A stretch of DNA of 39,273 bases. Source: Casp-actino8 sp965659595 (lineage in GTDB: Bacteria; Actinomycetota; Acidimicrobiia; Acidimicrobiales; Ilumatobacteraceae). Under the pieces are notes generated by a model, which ran no database searches, was not told the DNA's origin, and worked only from the letters and a program-made list of their open reading frames with translations. The position numbers and the translations under genes were made by a program. Shown here one piece after another: positions 1 through 8,019 of this stretch; position 1 is the stretch's first letter; the number at the start of each line of letters is the position of its first letter. Location: positions 1 through 39,273 of the forward strand of contig CBFHWN010000011.1 in the NCBI GenBank assembly GCA_965659595.1, read 5' to 3'.

Positions 1-228
1 AGGTCGATTTTCGTGGTGAGTCAGTTCACGCTCTACGGCGACACGAGCGCCGGACGTCGTCCGAGCTGGATCGCGGCGGCCAAACCCGATGTCGCCGAAC
101 CTCTCGTCACCGAAGTGATCGACGAATTGCGGCGTCTCGGAGCCCACGTGGAGACCGGTCGCTTTCGCACCCAGATGAAGGTGTCGCTCGTCAACGACGG
201 GCCGTCGACCGTCCTGATCGAGGTCTGA
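1..228 (+). CDS. dtd: D-aminoacyl-tRNA deacylase, C-terminal part (5' end outside window)
   Basis: The reading frame is open from base 1 and ends at 228, so only about the last 75 residues are present. Two family signatures are visible: SQFTLYGD (the SQxxL motif) and NDGPST (the NxGPxT motif). Together they form the chiral-proofreading active site at the dimer interface. The enzyme hydrolyses D-amino acids from mischarged tRNA in the cytoplasm. The real start lies upstream of the window; the GTG codons at 13 and 16 are internal valines. Its 3' end overlaps the end of the convergent lnt gene by 38 bp. Confidence 0.93.
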   Translation, partial: RSIFVVSQFTLYGDTSAGRRPSWIAAAKPDVAEPLVTEVIDELRRLGAHVETGRFRTQMKVSLVNDGPSTVLIEV

Positions 229-1690
229 CGATCGGACGGGAACCGAGCAGGGTCGCGGCGAGGGCCACGGCACCGACGGCAGCGATCCACGGACGATCAC
301 CGAGTGCGACGTACAACGTGCGTCCCTCGCGTACCGGAACGTCGGAACGGATCACCGCAGTCTCGCTCACGTCGGTTCGCTGAGACACTTCTCCCGACGG
401 TGACACGAAGGCGCTGAATCCGGTGGGCGAGACCTGGACGACCCAACGACCGGTCTCGATGGCGCGAAGACGCGACGAGGCGATTTGTTGCGACTGCAGG
501 ATCGTCCAGGTGTAGCTCGAGCCATTCGTCGGGTTGACGAGCAGCCCTCCGTCGTCGCGCACGCCTTCGCGCGCGCGACCGCCGAAGAAGACCTCCCACG
601 AGATGACCACGGCAGCGCGGACCGAACGATCGCTTGCCACCGGAACGTCGAGTCGAGCCCGACCTGTGCCGGCGACGGCGTCGCGTGGAACCAGGTCGAC
701 CGGTGCGCCGAGGGAATCGAGGAGTCTGCGTAGCGGCATGTACTCGCCGAACGGCACGCGACGCACCTTGTCGTACCGGTCGACGATCGAACCGTCGGTA
801 CCGACGACGACCTGAGCGTTGGTGAACGACTCGGAGTCGACGTCCTCCGTGACACCCACCAAGAAGGGCGCATCGAGTCGTTGCGATTCGGTGGCCAATT
901 CGGTGAGTTCGCGACTGGTCGCGAACGTTGCCACGTCGATCACGTTCTCGGGCCACACCACCAGGTCGGGTGTGCCGGTGATGGTGGTGGTCGCGTCGAG
1001 ATGTCGTTCGAACACCTCACGCGGATTCGAATCGATCGCGCGTGTTCCCTGTGGTCCGCCGCCCTGAACGGCAACGACGTCGAGAACGTCGCCAGAGTCG
1101 GAGCCGCGAGGAGCGAAAGTCGCCACCAGCAGTACGACGATCGACGCAACGAGGATCGTTCGTCGACCGAGGGCCGGTCGACGCCAGGTGGTGGCGAGGG
1201 CGGCGATCTGCCAAGCGATCCAGGTGAGGAGAATGACGCCACCGAGTCGTGCTGTCACGTGCAGGGGACCTGACACTTGGGCGATGCCGATGGTGGCCAG
1301 GGGGACCCCACCGAACGGAAACGAGAGTCGAAGTGCTTCGACGAGGGTGTGAACGGCAGGTGCCACCACGACGGCACGGGCCTCGGCGGTGCGAGTCACG
1401 ACGAACGACGCAATTCCGTGCAGAACGGCGAACACTGCAACGGCGATGAGATATCCGGGAGCGGTCAGGAACCACATCCAGGCCATCGACGGCAGGAACC
1501 AGCCGATACCGAACACGGCACCAGTCGCAAAGCCTCGCTGGCGAGCGGCTCGACGTCGGGTCTCGAGCTGGGTGAGCAGAGCGATGCCGACGAAGGTGAG
1601 CGGCCACCAGCCCCATGGCGGCATCGACGCAGCGACGAACAGACCGGCGACGAACGCGACGAGAATCGGCTGTCGCGCGAGAACCGACAA
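191..1690 (-). CDS. lnt: Apolipoprotein N-acyltransferase with Ser at the usual Cys position
   Basis: A protein of 499 residues with several N-terminal hydrophobic segments followed by a nitrilase-like domain, the Lnt architecture. Lnt adds the third acyl chain to the N-terminal cysteine of lipoproteins at the outer face of the membrane. The catalytic Glu is Glu248 in VVWPENV and the Lys is Lys308 in YDKVRRVPFGEY. The expected nucleophile motif (I-C-Y/F-E) instead reads VISWEVFF, with Ser364 where Cys is expected; the codon at 599-601 is TCG on the minus strand. I chose the TTG start at 1690 because AGGAAG lies 6 bases upstream and it follows the sortase stop by 2 bases; the ATG at 1762 would overlap the sortase by 70 bp. 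Family assignment is firm; activity with Ser is uncertain. Confidence 0.88.
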   Translation of the reverse strand: MSVLARQPILVAFVAGLFVAASMPPWGWWPLTFVGIALLTQLETRRRAARQRGFATGAVFGIGWFLPSMAWMWFLTAPGYLIAVAVFAVLHGIASFVVTRTAEARAVVVAPAVHTLVEALRLSFPFGGVPLATIGIAQVSGPLHVTARLGGVILLTWIAWQIAALATTWRRPALGRRTILVASIVVLLVATFAPRGSDSGDVLDVVAVQGGGPQGTRAIDSNPREVFERHLDATTTITGTPDLVVWPENVIDVATFATSRELTELATESQRLDAPFLVGVTEDVDSESFTNAQVVVGTDGSIVDRYDKVRRVPFGEYMPLRRLLDSLGAPVDLVPRDAVAGTGRARLDVPVASDRSVRAAVVISWEVFFGGRAREGVRDDGGLLVNPTNGSSYTWTILQSQQIASSRLRAIETGRWVVQVSPTGFSAFVSPSGEVSQRTDVSETAVIRSDVPVREGRTLYVALGDRPWIAAVGAVALAATLLGSRPIVRPRSGRSTARR

Positions 1691-1692
1691 AG

Positions 1693-2373
1693 TCAGACTT
1701 CCTGTCGGATGTAGTCGGCGAAGATCGCGATGCGTTGAGCCGTGGATCCGACCGGGTGGCACGCGAAGAGAGTCACGGTCGCGTCCTCGGTCTGATCGAC
1801 GATCCAGATCGCGTCGGGATACACGACTTCGGTACGTGAAACCGCGTAGACGAACCGACCGCTGTCGGTGGTGAAGACGATCTCGTCACCGGGTTCGAGA
1901 AGATCGACGTATCGGAACGGGCGGGGCCACGATGTGCGATGACCACCGAGCACCACGTTGCCGACCTCTCCGGGCTGTGCGGTATCGGGCCACCAGCCCA
2001 CACCGCGATCGAACGTTGCATCGGTGACACCGAAATTGATGGGGGACTTCAACATGATCGCCGGAATCTCCATCTCCCCGATGTAGATCTCGGGATCGAC
2101 AGCGTCCGGTCCGGGCGGATACACGGGAACCGGCAAGGTGGCGCCTGGGGCGAGAGTGGGCGGACCGCTGTACACGGTCGTGGTGGTCGTCGAGGTGCTG
2201 GTCGTCGACGAGGTGGTGGTCGTGCTCGACGATGTGATCGACGTGGCAGCCGACGTCGATGGACTCGCCTCGGCCGGCTCGGAACCTCCCGATCCGGAAC
2301 AAGCGACGAGCGCGATGGCGCAGGCCGTTGCGACGACCGTGGTCGTTCGGCGGGTCGTACGACTCGAGCTCAC
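1693..2373 (-). CDS. Sortase (class D/E-like) with a lipoprotein signal peptide
   Basis: 226 residues. The C-terminal half has sortase signatures: His145 in VVLGGHRTSW, the catalytic Cys205 in TLFACHPVGS, and Arg214 following. Sortases cleave sorting signals and attach surface proteins to the cell wall or to each other. The N-terminus is a signal peptide ending in LVAC, so Cys25 looks like a lipidation site. It is followed by a linker of about 40 residues made almost only of Ser and Thr. Most sortases use a transmembrane anchor, so a lipid anchor is unusual. The gene lies directly upstream of lnt. The GTG start at 2373 is probably leaderless. Its substrates are not visible in the window. Confidence 0.85.
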   Translation of the reverse strand: MSSSRTTRRTTTVVATACAIALVACSGSGGSEPAEASPSTSAATSITSSSTTTTSSTTSTSTTTTTVYSGPPTLAPGATLPVPVYPPGPDAVDPEIYIGEMEIPAIMLKSPINFGVTDATFDRGVGWWPDTAQPGEVGNVVLGGHRTSWPRPFRYVDLLEPGDEIVFTTDSGRFVYAVSRTEVVYPDAIWIVDQTEDATVTLFACHPVGSTAQRIAIFADYIRQEV

Positions 2374-2385
2374 CCTCTCATTCTG
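2374..2385 (-). promoter_or_regulatory. Putative leaderless promoter -10 of the sortase gene
   Basis: On the minus strand a CAGAAT hexamer is followed by GAGAGG and then the GTG start. The hexamer ends six bases before the start codon, the spacing expected if transcription begins at the start codon. GalT has the same layout (CAGACT, GAGAGG, GTG). GAGAGG touching the GTG is too close to act as a normal ribosome binding site. Confidence 0.4.
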
Positions 2386-2449
2386 GCCGACGATGTGACG
2401 AGCGACAGGTGCGCGTGCGACCGAGTTGTGGTGTGGGCAGGATGGGGGG

Positions 2450-3103
2450 ATGGCACGTGAAGTCCGGAGTCGCCCGTCTCGCTACGCGGTTCTCATTGTC
2501 GTTTCGGTGCTCGGACTCGTCGGAACGGTCGGTTGCGGAGGGGATCAGGCGACTCGTCCGCTCACGGGGATCGTTCGCGAGGATCCGTTGCGATCCGACG
2601 GCATCACCGTCACCGACGTGACCGACACCGGGGCCTACCCGGCCGTCACCGACTCGTTCGAACTCGTGGCTCGGCCCGGATCGCTGCTCGTCGTGTACTT
2701 CGGCTACACGCAGTGTCCCGACATCTGTCCCACCACCCTCACCGAAATCCGTTCGGCACTTCGGCGACTGGGGGACGACGCGTCTCGGGTCGACCTGGCC
2801 ATGATCACCGTCGATCCGGATCGAGACACTGCGGAGATCCTGAACGGCTACGTGGGCAGTTTCACCGAGCAGTTCCACGCGTTACGCCCGGCGTCGGAGG
2901 ACGAACTTCGCACGGCGGAGGCCGCCTTTCTCGCCAGTTCGAGCGTGACTCGCCTCCCCGACGGGACTGTGGAAGTGGGCCACTCGGTCAATTCCTACGT
3001 GGTCGACGAGAACGGGATTGTGATGGTGGAGTGGCCGTTCCAGCACGGAGTCGACAACGTGACGTCCGACCTCGAGGCGTTGCTCGATCGAGTGGGCGTA
3101 TGA
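2450..3103 (+). CDS. SCO1/SenC-family copper chaperone (thioredoxin fold)
   Basis: 217 residues. The N-terminal hydrophobic segment ends in VGCGGD, which suggests a lipoprotein, although Thr at -3 is atypical for a lipobox. The copper-binding motif is YTQCPDICPTTL (CxxxC), and the third ligand is the His in EVGHSVNSYVVD near the C-terminus. SCO proteins deliver copper or electrons to the CuA site of cytochrome c oxidase. ATG at 2450 is chosen because a run of G lies just upstream and the signal peptide starts there. It is followed by a PCuAC-like gene and a cupredoxin on the same strand, a common copper-delivery arrangement. Confidence 0.9.
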   Translation: MAREVRSRPSRYAVLIVVSVLGLVGTVGCGGDQATRPLTGIVREDPLRSDGITVTDVTDTGAYPAVTDSFELVARPGSLLVVYFGYTQCPDICPTTLTEIRSALRRLGDDASRVDLAMITVDPDRDTAEILNGYVGSFTEQFHALRPASEDELRTAEAAFLASSSVTRLPDGTVEVGHSVNSYVVDENGIVMVEWPFQHGVDNVTSDLEALLDRVGV

Positions 3104-3174
3104 CGGCGGGAACTTTTCCAGCATCGGAGCGACGAATGGAGACCAAGCGAATGACGTTCGACAAGGAGAACACC

Positions 3175-3765
3175 GTGAAGACATCCCTCCGTTTCCCCCA
3201 ACTGGTCGCCGTGGCCGCTGTTGCCGCCGTGACCCTCGCAGCCTGCGGAGGCGACGATTCCGCGAATGATTCGGCACCGGACACGACGATGGAGATGTCG
3301 TCGCCGATCGAGATCACCGGCGCCTGGGCGCGAACGAGCCCGATGATGGCCTCCATGGGGGCGGCCTACATGATGATCATGTCGATGGGCGACGATCGCC
3401 TCGTGGCTGCGGCCGTCGACTCGTCGATTGCCGATCATGCCGAAGTGCACGAAGTCGTCATGGCCGATGGCTCCGATACGAGCATGGGAATGGACATGGG
3501 GTCAGACATGGGGTCAGACATGGGATCAGACATGGGGTCAGACACCACGATGTCGATGTCGTCGGGCGAGATGGTGATGCGCGAAGTTGAGGGCATCGAC
3601 ATCGTGGCCGGCGAGATGCTCATGATGAAGCCCGGTGGGTATCACGTGATGCTCATCGATCTGGTCGCTCCACTCGAGATCGGCCAGACCTTCGACGTGA
3701 CGCTCACGTTCGAGACAGCCGGTGACGTCATCGTTCCGGTGGAAGTGCGCGAGGACGCGCCCTGA
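3175..3765 (+). CDS. PCuAC-family copper chaperone with a Met-rich insertion
   Basis: 196 residues, a predicted lipoprotein (signal peptide ending TLAACGGDD). The start is taken as GTG at 3175, which has AAGGAG six bases upstream and leads directly into the signal peptide. The PCuAC core is recognisable: ITGAWARTSP, then HEVVM, then KPGGYHVMLIDL near the C-terminus, containing the His/Met copper ligands of this family. Between HEVVM and the C-terminal half is a Met/Asp/Ser-rich insertion built from four MGSD-type repeats. Such sequences could hold extra copper; that is inference. It lies between the SCO1-like and cupredoxin genes, consistent with CuA assembly. Confidence 0.85.
   Translation: MKTSLRFPQLVAVAAVAAVTLAACGGDDSANDSAPDTTMEMSSPIEITGAWARTSPMMASMGAAYMMIMSMGDDRLVAAAVDSSIADHAEVHEVVMADGSDTSMGMDMGSDMGSDMGSDMGSDTTMSMSSGEMVMREVEGIDIVAGEMLMMKPGGYHVMLIDLVAPLEIGQTFDVTLTFETAGDVIVPVEVREDAP
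3493..3540 (+). repeat. Tandem repeat, four 12-bp units inside the PCuAC-like gene
   Basis: Four consecutive copies of GACATGGGGTCA, the third with one change (GGATCA). They are in frame and encode repeated D-M-G-S. The near identity of the units at DNA level suggests recent copy-number change by slippage. Confidence 0.95.
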
Positions 3766-3785
3766 TCCTGCTGTGACGTGGTGAC

Positions 3786-4211
3786 ATGACGGAATCGACG
3801 AGCGCTCCGGCCGACAAGGCGGAAAAGAGTGGTGTCGGTCGGGTGATCCTGGCCGCCATCGCCTTGTTGTTGCCGCTCTCTGCTGCGTTGGCGGTCGTGT
3901 TCGTCGTGGCGGGTGGCTCCGACGATTCGCCACCGTTGCGACGAGGCACGATTCACACTCTCGAGATTCCACTCGGAACCGCCGAGCTTCGAGAACAAGG
4001 CCTCCTGGCCGTCGATGTCCTACCCGAGGAGTACTCGATCGAGGTCGGCGACACGATCGAGATCGTGAACGACGACGAGGTGGTCCACACCTACGGTCCT
4101 TTCACGGTTCGACCGGGTGAGTCGCAGAGTCTGACCTTCGACGAGCCAGGCTTCTTCTTCGGCGTGTGCACGGCCAGCGACCACGACACCGTCACCATCA
4201 CCGTCACCTGA
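3786..4211 (+). CDS. Membrane-anchored cupredoxin-like protein
   Basis: 141 residues. One transmembrane segment (about residues 19-43, ILAAIALLLPLSAALAVVFV) is followed by an extracytoplasmic cupredoxin-type beta domain. Probable type 1 copper ligands are the His in DDEVVHTYGPF and the Cys and His of GVCTASDHDTV; an axial Met is not obvious. It could carry electrons or copper for a respiratory oxidase. It starts 20 bp after the PCuAC-like gene and is probably in the same operon as it and the SCO1-like gene. Confidence 0.78.
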   Translation: MTESTSAPADKAEKSGVGRVILAAIALLLPLSAALAVVFVVAGGSDDSPPLRRGTIHTLEIPLGTAELREQGLLAVDVLPEEYSIEVGDTIEIVNDDEVVHTYGPFTVRPGESQSLTFDEPGFFFGVCTASDHDTVTITVT

Positions 4212-4236
4212 TCATCGTCGTCTGATCATCGTCGTC
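4209..4236. repeat. 14-bp direct repeat at the end of the cupredoxin gene
   Basis: Two adjacent copies of TGATCATCGTCGTC. The first supplies the TGA stop of the cupredoxin gene. It fills most of the gap between that gene and the convergent M48 gene. No hairpin with a T-run was seen here. Confidence 0.9.
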
Positions 4237-4239
4237 TGC

Positions 4240-5145
4240 TCACCGTCGCAGTTGAGCTTCGAGCCGGGCGACACGCGTCCGCGCCGGAGGATGGGTCTCG
4301 ATCAAGCGAGACCAGCGGCTTCGATCGTGAGTCGAGATCGTCGGAATCGTCCGACGAAGTGCTGATGCCAGTTGTCGGCCGTATCCCATGGCGACCACCC
4401 GTCGATCGGCTCGGTACTCGGCTCCACGTCCGACCAGATTCGCCACGACCTGTGAGACCGTCCGGCCGACTCCGAAGAACCACCCAAGGGCTCGAAACAC
4501 CGGAGCGATGACGAGTCCGGCCACTTCGACGGGCCGTGACCGCCGTCCGAAAGTCGTCGCGGCCGCAGTAGCCACGTTGTCGAGAAAGTGTCCGATGCGC
4601 GCCAAACCATCGACAGGAACGAGAAGCCACTGTTGCATCGTCAAGGCGAGGGTGTGCGAGCCGAGGTGGTGGCAGAACTCGTGAGCGAGAACTCCGCACA
4701 GTGCATCGTGGTCGAGTTCCCGGACGGCGTACGAGGTGACGACCACCAGATGTCCACCGCACGCAAAGGCGTTCAGGTGGTCGTCGTCCACCACGCCGAC
4801 GGCGAAACGGTGATCACGGATGTGCAGGGCCTGGGTGACCTCGTCGAAGGCCGCACGCAGGTGCGGGGCCTCGTTCGGAAAGGGTCGCCGTGCTCCGATC
4901 AGTCGGGTCAGGACCGTCCGTTGAACCACGGGGACGAAGAGCAGGAGACCCGCCACCACGTAGAGGCCGCTGGTCGACCAGTAGCCGATTCCCCAGAACA
5001 GGTGAACGACCCACCAAAAAGGGAGCATGGCCAGGAGGAAGACGGGAATGACTGCCAGCAGAGGGACGAGGCCGGCCCAGGCCGCCCCGTCGATTCGCCG
5101 CCCTCTGTCATGCCCCACGATCCGATTGTTGTCGCAGTTGGCCAC
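4240..5145 (-). CDS. M48-family membrane metalloprotease (HtpX/Ste24-like)
   Basis: 301 residues. Two N-terminal hydrophobic segments (WAGLVPLLAVIPVFLLAML and a second near residues 60-78) precede the peptidase domain. The zinc motif is LAHEFCHHLG (HExxH), and the third ligand is the Glu of GAEYRADR (ExxxD type). The C-terminal THPPARTRVARLEAQL is typical of M48 proteins. Such enzymes degrade damaged membrane proteins. The start at 5145 is GTG, and upstream support is weak. It converges on the copper operon, and the TPR gene starts divergently about 40-70 bp away. Confidence 0.9.
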   Translation of the reverse strand: MANCDNNRIVGHDRGRRIDGAAWAGLVPLLAVIPVFLLAMLPFWWVVHLFWGIGYWSTSGLYVVAGLLLFVPVVQRTVLTRLIGARRPFPNEAPHLRAAFDEVTQALHIRDHRFAVGVVDDDHLNAFACGGHLVVVTSYAVRELDHDALCGVLAHEFCHHLGSHTLALTMQQWLLVPVDGLARIGHFLDNVATAAATTFGRRSRPVEVAGLVIAPVFRALGWFFGVGRTVSQVVANLVGRGAEYRADRRVVAMGYGRQLASALRRTIPTISTHDRSRWSRLIETHPPARTRVARLEAQLRR

Positions 5146-5183
5146 GACATTCGTGGATCGGGCCGGATTTCTCTCTCAAGTTC

Positions 5184-6359
5184 GTGCTGTCGTCGGGCGA
5201 TACATGGTCTGTGAAAGACGTGAAGCGCGTCACGACGAGGGCCGGACGAGCGGTGCCGGGCGGCGACGACCCGTCGTCGCGCACTCTTCTGGATCGTGCG
5301 CGGACGTTGGAGACGACCGATCCATCCCGGGCGCGACGTCTCGTCCAGGAGGCTCGCCTCCTCGCTCGGCGCGACGGACGTCTCGACGACGAAGGCGAGA
5401 GTTTGTATCGCCTGGCGGCGTTGGCCCATTACGACGGCGAACCAGGTGACGCCTACGTGCTCAGCGTGGAGGCCGACGAGTTCGCCGATCGACATCGCCT
5501 GCCGCTCGTCAGCGCGTGGAGTCTTCACCTCATCGGACTCGTTCATTCCGATTCGGGGAATCACGCCGAGGCCTTGACCTTCTGTCTGCGTGCACTGTCG
5601 CTCTACAGGACGACCGACCATCGAGTCGACGAGGGCAACATTTTGAACACGATCGCGACGATCCATCACGAATCAGGTGATGCCGATCGCGCCATCGTGA
5701 ACTACGAGGCGGCCCTGGCGGCGAACGAATCACTGGATCGCCACGACATCGACGCGCTGATCTTGGCCAATGTGGCGTCGCTGCGTTCGGAACGTGGCGA
5801 ACACGATCAAGCGATCGAGATGGCCGAACGTGCTCTCGAGGCGTGTCGAACCAGTGCTCCTGGATTCATGCCCGACGTCTACACGTCGACGGCGCGTGTG
5901 CTGGCTCGACGTGGTGATCCTGGCGACCTGCAGAGGGCCCGCGAACTTCTCGCTGGCGCCCTCGGTGCACTCGAGACGTCGACAGTGGTGTTCGACGACG
6001 TGTCACGGTGTCGAATCGAAGCGACCTGCGGTCGCGTCGAGATGGAGGCAGGCGACATCGACGCGGCGATCGGCCATCTGGAGCGAGCGCTCGCGCACGC
6101 CACGATCATGGATGCCCGCCCTCAACTGTTCGAGATTCACAACGATTTGGCCGAGGCCTACAAGATGTCTGGACGTTTCGAGGATGCCGTGCGGCATCTC
6201 GAGGCGCGATTCGACGTGTACGAGAGCATCCACGCCGATGCAACCAAGGTTCGTCTGCGAACCCTTCAGTTGGCTCACGAGGCCGATCAGGCGCGTCAGC
6301 ATTCCGAAATTCTTCGTCTCCGTCGTCTCCAGCTCGTCGGGCGTCCGGTGCATCAGTAG
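5184..6359 (+). CDS. Tetratricopeptide-repeat protein without a visible output domain
   Basis: Up to 391 residues made of TPR-like helical pairs, for example residues about 140-210 (ILNTIATIHHESGDADRAIV and the following repeat). It ends with a charged helix (QARQHSEILRLRRLQL). That layout resembles the sensor half of TPR-GGDEF or TPR-kinase proteins, but a stop follows the helix and no catalytic domain is present. The start is uncertain: GTG at 5184, 5211 or 5220 are all possible and none has a clear ribosome binding site. Partners are unknown. Confidence 0.7.
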   Translation: MLSSGDTWSVKDVKRVTTRAGRAVPGGDDPSSRTLLDRARTLETTDPSRARRLVQEARLLARRDGRLDDEGESLYRLAALAHYDGEPGDAYVLSVEADEFADRHRLPLVSAWSLHLIGLVHSDSGNHAEALTFCLRALSLYRTTDHRVDEGNILNTIATIHHESGDADRAIVNYEAALAANESLDRHDIDALILANVASLRSERGEHDQAIEMAERALEACRTSAPGFMPDVYTSTARVLARRGDPGDLQRARELLAGALGALETSTVVFDDVSRCRIEATCGRVEMEAGDIDAAIGHLERALAHATIMDARPQLFEIHNDLAEAYKMSGRFEDAVRHLEARFDVYESIHADATKVRLRTLQLAHEADQARQHSEILRLRRLQLVGRPVHQ

Positions 6360-6380
6360 TTCATGCGATAGAACGAGACC

Positions 6381-7157
6381 ATGAGCGAACACGTCGATCA
6401 GTCACCCGTTCTGCCCGGTGCCGAATCCTGGAGTCACTCGGGGACTTCGGCTGTTGGAGCGCTGTGCATTCACGGTTTCACCGGCAACCCGTCGTCGATG
6501 CGCGGAGTGGCCGAAGCCTTCGCCGGAGCCGGATATCACGTGGAACTGCCACGTCTGCCCGGACACGGAACTGCGGTGTCGGACATGCTCGCCACTCGTT
6601 GGGAGCACTGGACTGCCGAAGTCGAGGCGGCCTATCTCCGGTTGTCCGAACGTTGCGATCGGATGGTGGTGGCCGGTTTGTCGATGGGCGGATCGCTCAC
6701 TCTCTGGACCGCTCTGCAACACCCCGAAGTAGCCGGCATCGTCTGCATCAACCCGGCTGCGCAACCACAGGCGCCCGAAGTCGTCGAAATGGTCGAAGGC
6801 ATGATCGCCGAAGGTGTCGACCTCATGCCCGGAATCGGTTCCGACATCGCCGATCCCGACGTCGTCGAGAACTCGTATCCCGAGACCCCGCTTCGTGCTC
6901 TCATGTCCCTTGTCCAGGACGGTGTGACTCCCATGGTTCCGCGTTATGGCGGCAGCCGGGTACCGATGTTGCTCGTCACCTCCAAGAACGACCACGTCGT
7001 CGATCCGATCCAGAGTGATCATCTGGCCGAGCAGTGGGGTGGTCCGGTGGAACGGATGCTCCTCGATCGGAGTTATCACGTGGCTACTCAGGACTTCGAC
7101 AAAGACGCCATTTTCGAGGCTGCGGTCGCGTTTGCGAATCGCGTCGTTACATCGTGA
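6381..7157 (+). CDS. Alpha/beta-hydrolase, carboxylesterase/monoacylglycerol lipase-like
   Basis: 258 residues, cytoplasmic (no signal peptide). The oxyanion loop is CIHGFTGNP, the nucleophile elbow is AGLSMGGSL (Ser), the acid is Asp in TSKNDHVVDP, and the catalytic His is in DRSYHVATQDFDKD. The pattern LPRLPGHGT matches the Est30/monoacylglycerol lipase type of esterase. Substrate is not determined by sequence. The ATG start is 21 bp after the TPR gene stop, and lgt begins 10 bp after its stop, so the three may be co-transcribed. Confidence 0.85.
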   Translation: MSEHVDQSPVLPGAESWSHSGTSAVGALCIHGFTGNPSSMRGVAEAFAGAGYHVELPRLPGHGTAVSDMLATRWEHWTAEVEAAYLRLSERCDRMVVAGLSMGGSLTLWTALQHPEVAGIVCINPAAQPQAPEVVEMVEGMIAEGVDLMPGIGSDIADPDVVENSYPETPLRALMSLVQDGVTPMVPRYGGSRVPMLLVTSKNDHVVDPIQSDHLAEQWGGPVERMLLDRSYHVATQDFDKDAIFEAAVAFANRVVTS

Positions 7158-7167
7158 TCTTCGACTC

Positions 7168-8019
7168 GTGATCGCGTCACTCGTCTCCTCGCTGCCCAGC
7201 CCGGGTAGCTCGTCGATCAACATCGGCCCGCTCGAATTACGCGCGTACGGCCTGATGATCGCGATCGGCGTCTTGGTCGCGGCCTGGTTGTTCGGCCGCC
7301 GGCTCGTGACGATCGGCGTCGGTGGTCCCGAGGACGCGTCGGCAATTCTGTTGTGGGCAGTACCGGCCGGTGTGATCGGCGCGCGTCTGTATCACGTGGC
7401 CACCGAATGGGAGCGCTTCGCCGACGCGCCGGGCGACATCTTGAAGGTGTGGAAAGGCGGCCTCGGCGTTCCAGGCGGCATTCTGCTCGGGACGATCGTG
7501 GCCGTCGTTCTCGCCCGTCGGCGCGGGCTCGCCGTGCAGCCGTTCCTCTGGGCAGCGGCTCCGGCCATTCCCTTGGCCCAAGCCATCGGACGCTGGGGCA
7601 ACTGGTGGAACCAAGAGCTTTTCGGCCGGCCGACCGACCTGCCCTGGGGTCTCGAGATCGACGCTGACAAGACGATCGCCGCCGGGTTCGACCCGGGAAC
7701 GCTCTTCCATCCGACCTTCCTCTACGAATCGCTCTGGAATCTGGCTCTCACGGCGGTGTTGATCGTGATCGGCCGCCGTGTCATGAGCGAGCGACCCATT
7801 CGATTGCTCGCGATGTACGTCATCGGCTACGGAATCGGCCGCTTCTGGATCGAAGGTCTGCGCATCGACGCCGCCAAGGAAGGCGGAGGGCTACGTCTCA
7901 ATCAATGGATGGCGATCGTGCTCGTGGTGGGCGGCCTCGCCTACCTGCTCTACTGCCGACTGCGCCCCGTCGTTCGGGTGCAGTCCGCCGATGACGGTGA
8001 ACTACCGTCGATTGAATGA
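7168..8019 (+). CDS. lgt: Prolipoprotein diacylglyceryl transferase
   Basis: 283 residues with several transmembrane segments. The family signature is present as GRWGNWWNQELFG, and HPTFLYESLWN follows further on. Lgt transfers diacylglycerol from phosphatidylglycerol to the lipobox cysteine, the first step of lipoprotein maturation; lnt at 191-1690 would act last. The GTG start at 7168 (VIASLVSSLPSPG) places the first segment correctly. The longer upstream frame overlaps the hydrolase gene and is rejected. Its stop overlaps the next start (ATGA), which indicates translational coupling. Confidence 0.93.
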   Translation: MIASLVSSLPSPGSSSINIGPLELRAYGLMIAIGVLVAAWLFGRRLVTIGVGGPEDASAILLWAVPAGVIGARLYHVATEWERFADAPGDILKVWKGGLGVPGGILLGTIVAVVLARRRGLAVQPFLWAAAPAIPLAQAIGRWGNWWNQELFGRPTDLPWGLEIDADKTIAAGFDPGTLFHPTFLYESLWNLALTAVLIVIGRRVMSERPIRLLAMYVIGYGIGRFWIEGLRIDAAKEGGGLRLNQWMAIVLVVGGLAYLLYCRLRPVVRVQSADDGELPSIE

